Positions 1 through 5,956 of a stretch of DNA of 7,551 bases are shown piece after piece. The notes beneath the pieces were generated by a model that saw nothing but the letters and a program-made list of their open reading frames with translations, ran no database searches and was not told the DNA's origin. This stretch comes from UBA8437 sp003445035 (GTDB taxonomy: Bacteria > Planctomycetota > Planctomycetia > Planctomycetales > Planctomycetaceae): assembly GCA_937901285.1 (NCBI GenBank), contig CALCHI010000222.1, positions 1 through 7,551 on the forward strand, in the 5' to 3' direction. The position numbers and the translations under genes were made by a program. Position 1 is the stretch's first letter. Every line of letters begins with the position of its first letter.

Positions 1-899
1 AAGAGGTAGTAGTTGCGAGCCAGAAAACCGGTCGCTCGCAGGGTCTCAGATGTCGCTCCGGGCAGTTCATCTGCTGCCAGCATCTGCTGGACCATTTCGT
101 CGTAGGGTCGGTCGGCGTTGAGCGAATCGACGATCCAGTCCCGCCAACGCCAGATGTGTCGGCTGCTGTTACGAAGTTGTTTCTGGTAGCCGTACCAGTC
201 GCTGTATCGCCAGACATCCATCCAGTGACGTCCCCAGCGTTCACCGTGGCGAGGGTTCTGCAGCAGTCGATTGATGGCGTGATCCCAGCGGTCAGGGCGT
301 TGGTCGTTGAGGAAAGCGGTCAGTTCAGCGGGGGTCGGTGGCAGTCCCACCAGGTCCAGTGCCGCGCGTCGCAGCAACACCGCCGGGGGGGCAGAGTGAG
401 AGTGAACCAGTCCCTGTTGACGGTGTTGTGTGGCCAGGAAAGCGTCGATGGGGTTGCGGATCCATGCGGAATCGGTCGGACGAGGCACCGCGGGACGTAC
501 CGGAGGACGGAAGGCCCAATGGTCAGTCGGATCCGACTCGGGCAACTCGTCGTCCGGATGCTTGGCGCCGGATCCGATCCAGGCCGTGAGCGTCGCGATC
601 TCGCGAGCCGAAAGTGCGGCCCCCTCCGGAGGCATCCTCGTCTCCTTGTCCTGTGACCGTACGCGATGCAGCAGGCGGCTTTTGTCCGGTTGCCGCGGGA
701 CGATCACGCTGCCGTTCTCGGACCCCTTGAGCGCGGCGGCGGCGGTGTCGAGCCTCAGGTCCGCTTCCTGTTTGCGGACGCCATGGCAACGGAAGCAGTG
801 CGCCCGCAGAATCGGTTTGACTTCGCGGTCGTAGTCCGGCTCGGCGGCGACGGCCGGTTGCAAGGCGGTGACGACGAGCAGGAGAATGCGGGTGGCCAT
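1..899 (-). CDS. PSCyt1-DUF1549 cytochrome-domain protein, N-terminal part (runs off left edge)
   Basis: Reading the minus strand from the ATG at 899 gives 299 uninterrupted codons to the left edge, so the gene is incomplete at its C-terminus. The first 19 residues form a signal peptide (charged start, hydrophobic LLLVV core, AVAA before the acidic mature end), so the product is exported. Residues 20-115 are the planctomycete cytochrome C domain PSCyt1. The heme motif CFRCH is at C35, C38 and H39, and a likely distal heme ligand is M89 in the motif RMPPEG. A DHWAF motif near residue 126 leads into PSCyt2/DUF1549 from about residue 146. It shows the family landmarks LDLVGLPPTPAEL, GERWGRHWMDVWRYSDW and, near the edge, ATGFLARNYYL. 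Family members normally continue into DUF1553 (PSD1), which would lie left of this window. The substrate of this family is not established. They are often found near sulfatases or other degradative genes, but none is visible here. The gene is transcribed divergently from the DinB gene. I see no clear Shine-Dalgarno sequence, and the start rests on the signal peptide. Confidence 0.93.
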   Translation of the reverse strand, partial: MATRILLLVVTALQPAVAAEPDYDREVKPILRAHCFRCHGVRKQEADLRLDTAAAALKGSENGSVIVPRQPDKSRLLHRVRSQDKETRMPPEGAALSAREIATLTAWIGSGAKHPDDELPESDPTDHWAFRPPVRPAVPRPTDSAWIRNPIDAFLATQHRQQGLVHSHSAPPAVLLRRAALDLVGLPPTPAELTAFLNDQRPDRWDHAINRLLQNPRHGERWGRHWMDVWRYSDWYGYQKQLRNSSRHIWRWRDWIVDSLNADRPYDEMVQQMLAADELPGATSETLRATGFLARNYYL

Positions 900-1018
900 G
901 GTGTTTCGGTTGTCCAGGAGGCTGCCGAACCCGAGTCTATCAACCGGGGGTGTCCCACGGATATGCTTTCACCTTCGCGAGTTGCGTTCCCCGAAAACAC
1001 TCGATTGGTCCACTCACC
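900..1018. promoter_or_regulatory. Divergent intergenic region
   Basis: These 119 bases separate the divergently read PSCyt1-DUF1549 and DinB genes and should hold both promoters. On the minus strand a TAGACT hexamer (939 to 934) lies 34 bases before the ATG at 899 and is a possible -10 element. On the plus strand TATGCT (962-967) lies 51 bases before the DinB start and is a weaker candidate. Neither has a convincing -35 hexamer at 16-18 bases. No operator palindrome, riboswitch-like structure or small ORF with a credible start was seen. The role as a promoter region is inferred from the layout. Confidence 0.4.
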
Positions 1019-1489
1019 ATGAAAAGCCCGTTTCCCGAATTCGAAGCCGCCGTCCGCTTTCTCGACAAGCAACTGGACGCCATCCGAAGCGTACTCGAAG
1101 AATTTCCCGAGGAGGCCATCTGGGAGCGTCCGGGTGAAGGAGTTGTGTCGCTGGGCAACCTGGTCTGCCATGTAGCCGGCTCGATGCGTGACTGGTTCGA
1201 GAACGGACTGGCTCGAGGCAACTGGATTCGGGAACGGCAGTTGGAGTTTGATCGCAACGATGGGCCGGATCGTGCCGGGCTGCACGCATTGCTCGCCGAG
1301 ACCCGAACCCATTGTGAGGGCTTTCTGGCCGGAGTGACCGAGGAGAACTGGGAGGATGATCGGCAGTTCCGCGATCGCACGCTTCCGGTGCGGGAGGTGT
1401 TGTGGCACCAGGTCGAGCACGTCGCCTACCACGCCGGCCAGGCGGCCTTACTGCGTCGATTGACAGGGGGCCTGCCGCCGCGGCCGTAG
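1019..1489 (+). CDS. DinB-superfamily metal-binding four-helix protein
   Basis: The 156-residue product matches the DinB/YfiT-like fold in length and pattern: four amphipathic helices with histidines at the expected places. The candidate metal triad is H51 in the motif NLVCHVAG, and H134 and H138 in the motif VEHVAYHAGQ, the family's typical helix-4 signature. There is no signal peptide, so the protein is cytoplasmic. DinB-like proteins bind a divalent metal, and characterised members include thiol-dependent transferases and hydrolases. Nothing here identifies the substrate. An in-frame ATG at 950 would add 23 residues, but that extension resembles no part of the family, and residue 1 at 1019 begins just before the first helix, so 1019 is preferred. 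No clear Shine-Dalgarno sequence precedes it. The gene is 61 bases upstream of the PQQ/methyltransferase gene and could be co-transcribed with it, but that gap contains its own promoter-like element. Confidence 0.85.
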   Translation: MKSPFPEFEAAVRFLDKQLDAIRSVLEEFPEEAIWERPGEGVVSLGNLVCHVAGSMRDWFENGLARGNWIRERQLEFDRNDGPDRAGLHALLAETRTHCEGFLAGVTEENWEDDRQFRDRTLPVREVLWHQVEHVAYHAGQAALLRRLTGGLPPRP

Positions 1490-1510
1490 CCTTGGCGTTG
1501 CCATCGTGGG

Positions 1511-1516
1511 TAGAAT
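1511..1516 (+). promoter_or_regulatory. Possible -10 element before the propeller operon
   Basis: TAGAAT matches five of six bases of the TATAAT consensus and lies 34 bases before the ATG at 1551, in the 61-base gap after the DinB stop codon. Upstream hexamers such as TTGGCG (1492-1497) are too close for a standard 17-base spacer, so the -35 is unclear. A perfect TTGACA occurs at 1460-1465, but it is inside the DinB coding region and too far away to pair with it. This is a weak call from position and sequence only. Confidence 0.3.
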
Positions 1517-1537
1517 CGACAGTCCATATCGAAACGT

Positions 1538-1542
1538 GGAGG
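1538..1542 (+). promoter_or_regulatory. Ribosome binding site that decides the start at 1551
   Basis: GGAGG ends 8 bases before the ATG at 1551, a standard Shine-Dalgarno spacing. It lies inside the 15-codon extension that would result from starting at the upstream ATG (1506). The site, together with the clean signal peptide that begins at 1551, argues for the shorter protein. Confidence 0.75.
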
Positions 1543-1550
1543 ACGTGGTG

Positions 1551-4500
1551 ATGCGAACGGCGATCGTGCTGAGTGTTGTGTTGTGGGCATCACCGATCGT
1601 TGCTGCCGACTGGCTTGGGTTCGGAGGCACACCGGCCCGTGATCATCACACCGGTGAGACGCTGGCGACGAAGCTGCATCTGGCCTGGTCCCGCCAGGCT
1701 CGTTATGCTCCTCGGCCCGCGTGGCCTCGCGACGACAGGATGTCGTTCGACAAGTCCAGTCGCGTGGCGGTTGCCGGCGGTCTCGTGTTCTACGGCAGTT
1801 CGGTGGACGGTCGCGTCCGGTGTCTGGATGCCGAAACCGGACAGACGCGGTGGACGTTTGCCACTGGCGGTCCGATTCGTTTTGCCCCGGCCGTCTGGCG
1901 AGACCGACTGTTTGTCACCAGTGACGACGGCCACCTGTATTGCCTGTCGACGGCAAACGGGGTTTTGCAGAAGCGATGGAGGGGTGGCCCGACGGGTCAG
2001 CGGGTGATGGGCAACGGTCATGTCATCTCGCGTTGGCCGGCTCGCGGCGGTGTCGTCATCGCCGACGGCGTCGTCTACTGGGCGGCGGGGATCTGGCAAT
2101 CGGAGGGCATTTTTATCCGCGCCCAGCGAGCCGACTCCGGCAAGCTCCTTTGGCTCAATGACAAGTCCGGTGGCATCGAGATGCCCCAGCCGCACGGTGG
2201 TGCGACTGCCAAGAGTGGTGTCACGGCACAGGGCCACCTGGTGGTGACCGGCAACCGGTTGCTGGTGCCGACTGGACGGGCGGTTCCGGCCGTCTTTGAT
2301 CGTGCCACCGGCAAGTTTCTCTTTTACCGGTTGCAACAGAACACCCATCGGGGTGCCACCGCGACGATGGGGCATGGCCGGGTGTTCATCAACGGTGGCC
2401 TGGCGTACGACCTGGCCACCGGAGCACTGCTCAAGGGCCTGGGGGCCGGCAGTGTTGCTTCGGCCGGTAAGACGCTCTGGCGAGGAACCGGTACGACACT
2501 GGAGAACTGGGAACTGACCGAGCGGATCGGCAAGGACCGCAAGGGGAAGCCCGTCACAGTCCGTGAACTGAAACGCCATTCGTCGCTGGCCGATGTCCCC
2601 GGTGGACAGGGAATGCTCGTGGCCGGAACCACGGTGGTCTCGGCCGGCGAAGAGACGATCGCCCTGGTCGATGCGGCGGCCGGGAAAGTGACCTGGAGTC
2701 ATCAGGTCGAGGGCATGCCCCACGACCTGGCCGTCTCGGACGGTCGCCTGTTCGTGTCCACCGATTCCGGCCGCCTGTACTGTTTTGGTGACAGGCCGGT
2801 CAACAAGCCGGTGAACTACTCGCCTTCGAAACCTGATGCCAGACCTGACGATCCGGCGATTGCCGCCGCGGCGACAAGGATTCTCGAGACGTCCGGCATC
2901 AACAGCGGTTACTGTGTCGACCTGGGGTGCGGTGACGGTCGACTGGCCAGCCAATTGGCCAGGAACAGCGACCTGTTCATCTTCGCCGTCGACCCCGATC
3001 CTGCGCGGGTGGCGGACGCTCGTCGTCGCTTGGCCTCGGCGGGGTTGTTGGGCAGTCGTGTCACAGTCCACCAGGGTCGGCTCGAGGCCACCCAGTTTCC
3101 CAAGTACATTGCCAACCTGGTCGTTTCCCAGCGAGGACTTGCTGGCCAGGCCAAGCCAGGCCAGCTTGATGCCGAGGCTCGGCGGTTGCAGAGGCCGTGG
3201 GGTGGTGTGGTGGCCATTGGCACCACCGACGACCTGAAGTTCGACACCCGGAAGGGACTGGCCGGAGCGGGGACCTGGAATCACCAGTACTCGACCCCTG
3301 CCAATACACTCTGTTCGACGGACCCGATTCGGGGCCCGCTGAGGGTGCTGTGGTTCCACGACGTGAACCTGGAATTGCCCAGCCGTCACGGCCGGGCTCC
3401 CTCGCCGCTGTTCCACCGCGGTCGGTTGTTCGTCGAGGGGATGGACGCGTTGCGGGGAGTCGACGCCTACAACGGCCGCACGCTATGGGAGTTCGCGCTG
3501 CCGGGCATTCTGCATCCCTACAATGCCGACCACATCGTCGGTGTCTCGGGTACCGGCAGCAATTTCTGCGCCAACGGCGACAGCGTCTACGTCCGTGAGA
3601 AGAACGTGTGTTATCGGCTCGATGCGGCCACGGGAAAGGTGCTGGGCACCTTCCCGGCGCCACCCCACGCCGATGGGAAGAAGGCCCAGTGGGGATACAT
3701 CGCCTGCGAAAATGGACTGCTGTTCGGTTCACTGATCAACGAGCAGCACATTGTCAGGCACGCCTGGCGACCGGCCGACATGAGCCGACTGTTCACGGAG
3801 TCGAAAACGTTCTTCGTGATGGATGCCAGGACCGGGAAACTGAAATGGCGATACGACGCCAAGCGATCGATCCGGCACAATGCCATCGCGATCGGTGACG
3901 GGCGGGTGTTCCTGATCGATCGAGATCGCGCGCTGATCGATCTGCTCGACGAGAAGGCCGCTCGTCGGGGCGCCAAGGATGGAAAGCCACCGGCTCATGC
4001 CACCGGTGAACTGGTTTGTCTGGACGCGGGCACTGGCAAACCGGCCTGGCAGAACAAGAAGGAGATCTTTGGGACGGTTCTTGTCTTCAGCCAGCAGCAC
4101 GACATGTTGCTGATGAGCTACCAGTCGACACGGTTCAAGTTGCCCTCGGAAGTCGGGGGCCGGATGGCGGTGTTCCGCGCCACGGAGGGTTATCGTGTCT
4201 GGGACAAGAAGATCGACTACATCACCCGGCCCCTGGTCAACGACCGCACGATCATCACTCAGCCGGCACGGCTGGACCTGTTGACCGGCGAGGACGAACC
4301 GTGGTCGTTCAAGCGGTCTTACGGTTGCGGTCAAATGGCCGGGTCGAAGAACTTGCTGCTGTTCCGTTCGGCGACGGTCGGTTACTTCGACTTCACTCGC
4401 AAGGCGGGGACCGAGAACTTCGGTGGGATCCGGCCGGGGTGTTGGGTCAACGCGTTGCCGGCCGGTGGACTTGTCTTTATCCCCGATGCGTCGGCCGGCT

Positions 4501-4574
4501 GCCGTTGCAGCTACCAGAACCGATCCTGGGTGGCGCTGCAGGGACCCGATGATGACTCTGCGGACGGTCCATGA
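1551..4574 (+). CDS. Exported PQQ-like beta-propeller protein with inserted SAM-methyltransferase domain
   Basis: The product has 1007 residues. Residues 1-19 form a signal peptide (basic R2, hydrophobic core, VAA before D20), so export across the inner membrane is predicted. Residues 20-425 are a PQQ/BamB-like propeller with typical blade motifs such as CLDAETGQTRW, LFVTSDDGHLYCL and VDAAAGKVTW. Residues 434-560 are a class I SAM-dependent methyltransferase fold: motif I VDLGCGDGRLA with D457, G459, G461 and G463, an acidic post-I residue D481 in AVDPDP, and the strand GGVVAIG at 551-557. Residues 562-1007 form a second propeller, with repeats VDAYNGRTLWEF, LDAATGKVLG, MDARTGKLKWRY and LDAGTGKPAW, ending in a cysteine motif GCRCSY (C984, C986). 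I recall this sandwich architecture from planctomycete proteins usually labelled BamB-like. No substrate is known. The repeats do not prove PQQ binding, because many such propellers are purely structural. The gene is first in a coupled operon with a VCBS and a TPR protein. A start at 1506 is possible but would mask the signal peptide. Confidence 0.9.
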   Translation: MRTAIVLSVVLWASPIVAADWLGFGGTPARDHHTGETLATKLHLAWSRQARYAPRPAWPRDDRMSFDKSSRVAVAGGLVFYGSSVDGRVRCLDAETGQTRWTFATGGPIRFAPAVWRDRLFVTSDDGHLYCLSTANGVLQKRWRGGPTGQRVMGNGHVISRWPARGGVVIADGVVYWAAGIWQSEGIFIRAQRADSGKLLWLNDKSGGIEMPQPHGGATAKSGVTAQGHLVVTGNRLLVPTGRAVPAVFDRATGKFLFYRLQQNTHRGATATMGHGRVFINGGLAYDLATGALLKGLGAGSVASAGKTLWRGTGTTLENWELTERIGKDRKGKPVTVRELKRHSSLADVPGGQGMLVAGTTVVSAGEETIALVDAAAGKVTWSHQVEGMPHDLAVSDGRLFVSTDSGRLYCFGDRPVNKPVNYSPSKPDARPDDPAIAAAATRILETSGINSGYCVDLGCGDGRLASQLARNSDLFIFAVDPDPARVADARRRLASAGLLGSRVTVHQGRLEATQFPKYIANLVVSQRGLAGQAKPGQLDAEARRLQRPWGGVVAIGTTDDLKFDTRKGLAGAGTWNHQYSTPANTLCSTDPIRGPLRVLWFHDVNLELPSRHGRAPSPLFHRGRLFVEGMDALRGVDAYNGRTLWEFALPGILHPYNADHIVGVSGTGSNFCANGDSVYVREKNVCYRLDAATGKVLGTFPAPPHADGKKAQWGYIACENGLLFGSLINEQHIVRHAWRPADMSRLFTESKTFFVMDARTGKLKWRYDAKRSIRHNAIAIGDGRVFLIDRDRALIDLLDEKAARRGAKDGKPPAHATGELVCLDAGTGKPAWQNKKEIFGTVLVFSQQHDMLLMSYQSTRFKLPSEVGGRMAVFRATEGYRVWDKKIDYITRPLVNDRTIITQPARLDLLTGEDEPWSFKRSYGCGQMAGSKNLLLFRSATVGYFDFTRKAGTENFGGIRPGCWVNALPAGGLVFIPDASAGCRCSYQNRSWVALQGPDDDSADGP
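2850..3230 (+). other. Methyltransferase-fold domain within the propeller protein
   Basis: This segment encodes residues 434-560 of the protein that starts at 1551. It has the Rossmann-type order expected of a class I methyltransferase: helix ATRILETSG, motif I (455-466), helix, acidic D481 at the end of the second strand, helix RVADARRRLASAGL, then a strand/turn VTVHQGRLEATQFP, the strand ANLVVSQ and the terminal strand GGVVAIG. Glycines and acidic residues needed for SAM binding appear intact. No catalytic or substrate-binding residues can be named, as is usual for this superfamily. The domain is short, with little left of the last two strands before the second propeller begins at W576. Confidence 0.8.
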
Positions 4575-5956
4575 CCGAGGCGAACTCAACCGGTCTCGTG
4601 TCCGACCCGGTCTCGCCGCCGGGCCGGTGCAGACCTTCGCGGTTGACCACCCTGCTGCTGGTGCTGGTACTGGTGGTCCCGCTGGCCGCCTGGGCCATCA
4701 TCCATGAGCTTCCGGTATCGTCATCCGGTGTTCCACGAGACATCGGTTCGGTGATCACCGGAACCGACGACCCCGGATGGCAACTGGAGACGGTGATAGC
4801 GGCCAGGCGCTCCTGGATCACCAACGTGCAGGTCGTGGATCTGGACGGTGACGGAGTCAACGAAATCCTGGCCTGCGATGCGGGCGAGAACCGCATTGCG
4901 ATCTGTCGCCGCCAACAGCAAACGTGGTCGGTCGAGACGTTGGCGGAGGACCTGTTGGCACCGGCCCACGCCGAACTGGTCGACCTGGACGGGGATGACG
5001 ATCGTGATCTGGTTGTCTCGTTGCTGGGCAACATTCAGCCCGACGATGGAGTGGTCGGCCAGGTGGTGTGGCTGGAACGGACCGAGGCCGGTTTCCGGCG
5101 TCACCTGTTGCTGGACGGTGTTCGACGAGTGGCTGATGCCCGGGCCGGCGACCTCGACGGTGACGGCGACCAGGACCTGGTGGTGGCCGTTTTCGGTTAC
5201 GCGAGGGGAGAGGTGCTGTGGCTGGAAAATGATGGGCAGCAGGGGTTCACGTCGCATCGGTTGTTGAACGCGCCCGGGGCCATCCACGTGCCGCTGTCGG
5301 ATTTCGATGGAGACGGTGACCTGGATATCGTGACGGTGGTGTCCCAGGACGAGGAGGAGGTCTGGGGTTTCGAGAATCTGGGAAGGGGCCAGGGGGCCGC
5401 TCGGTTCCGTGCCCGTCGACTGTGGTTCACTCACAATCATGACCTCGGCAGTGCCGGACTGGTTCCCGTGGACTTCGACCGCGACGGTGACATGGACCTG
5501 CTGTTGCCCACCGGCGACAACTTTGAGTATCGCCACACCTACCCTCAGCCGTACCACGGTTGCCTGCTGATCCGAAACGACGGCGACTGGAAATGGACGG
5601 CCGAACCGTTGGCCGACCTGGGGGGCACGTACGCCGCAGCGGTGGGCGAGATGGGCGTTGTGCTGGTCAGCATGTTCAATGCCTGGCAACAACACGGTGC
5701 GGCCAGTGTGCTGCTGGTGCCGCGGCGGCCTGGCGGTGTCCAGGCCGGCGGCCGGCGGCCGGCCCGGGTGATCTCGACTCGCCCCTCCCACCTGGCGACA
5801 GTCGATTGTGGAGATCTGGATGGTGACGGTCGCGACGACATCGTAGTCGGCAGCCTGCACGTCTCGCCCCCGTTTGACCGTTCGGCGGCCCTGGCCGTGT
5901 TCATCAATCGCACGGATCCGGATGCCGCGAACTCGAGCCGGGAGGGCGGTCGATGA
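4571..5956 (+). CDS. Membrane-anchored FG-GAP/VCBS beta-propeller protein
   Basis: The 461-residue product has a short cytoplasmic tail, one hydrophobic segment at about 25-44 (LLLVLVLVVPLAAW) and a large domain beyond the membrane. That domain contains six calcium-loop motifs of the DxDGDGxxD type, beginning at residues 90, 138, 194, 244, 301 and 415. The spacing of about 48-57 residues is that of one propeller blade. The 301-to-415 gap is twice that, so a seventh blade without a loop sits between them and a seven-bladed integrin-alpha-like propeller is inferred. Such domains bind calcium and usually mediate protein or carbohydrate contacts; no enzyme motif is visible. The ATG overlaps the stop of the preceding gene as ATGA, with no obvious Shine-Dalgarno sequence, which fits translation by coupled re-initiation. 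Its own stop overlaps the start of the TPR gene in the same way. A GGCCGGC triplication lies in the linker before the last blade. Confidence 0.9.
   Translation: MTEANSTGLVSDPVSPPGRCRPSRLTTLLLVLVLVVPLAAWAIIHELPVSSSGVPRDIGSVITGTDDPGWQLETVIAARRSWITNVQVVDLDGDGVNEILACDAGENRIAICRRQQQTWSVETLAEDLLAPAHAELVDLDGDDDRDLVVSLLGNIQPDDGVVGQVVWLERTEAGFRRHLLLDGVRRVADARAGDLDGDGDQDLVVAVFGYARGEVLWLENDGQQGFTSHRLLNAPGAIHVPLSDFDGDGDLDIVTVVSQDEEEVWGFENLGRGQGAARFRARRLWFTHNHDLGSAGLVPVDFDRDGDMDLLLPTGDNFEYRHTYPQPYHGCLLIRNDGDWKWTAEPLADLGGTYAAAVGEMGVVLVSMFNAWQQHGAASVLLVPRRPGGVQAGGRRPARVISTRPSHLATVDCGDLDGDGRDDIVVGSLHVSPPFDRSAALAVFINRTDPDAANSSREGGR
5743..5763 (+). repeat. Three tandem copies of GGCCGGC inside the VCBS gene
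   Basis: Three perfect head-to-tail 7-base units occupy 5743-5749, 5750-5756 and 5757-5763. The 21 bases keep the reading frame and encode a Gly-Arg-Pro-rich stretch (about residues 391-398, AGGRRPA) in the linker between the loop-less blade and the final blade. Gain or loss of one unit would shift the frame. Confidence 0.85.
5941..5945 (+). promoter_or_regulatory. Ribosome binding site of the TPR gene
   Basis: GGAGG lies 7 bases before the ATG at 5953 and within the last codons of the VCBS gene. This supports the ATGA overlap start and suggests that the TPR gene has its own ribosome binding in addition to coupling with the gene upstream. Confidence 0.75.

Noticed and set aside
156..656. A 166-codon plus-strand open frame at the left
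   Set aside because: It lies opposite the PSCyt1-DUF1549 coding sequence, whose motifs are unmistakable, and shows no domain.
755..1432. A 225-codon minus-strand open frame spanning the intergenic region and DinB gene
   Set aside because: It overlaps the start of the PSCyt1 gene on the same strand in another frame and lies opposite the DinB gene. It has no family features.
1466..1489. GC-rich inverted sequence at the end of the DinB gene as a terminator
   Set aside because: The pairing is short and no run of T follows it.
1506..1550. Longer start for the PQQ/methyltransferase gene at the ATG at 1506
   Set aside because: The extension covers the GGAGG at 1538-1542, puts 15 polar residues before a clean signal peptide, and overlaps the likely -10 element.
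1590..3416. A 608-codon open frame on the minus strand opposite the PQQ/methyltransferase gene
   Set aside because: Its translation is rich in Arg, Pro and Gly and shows no domain, while the plus strand encodes clear propeller blades and methyltransferase motifs. Long antisense frames are expected in GC-rich genes.
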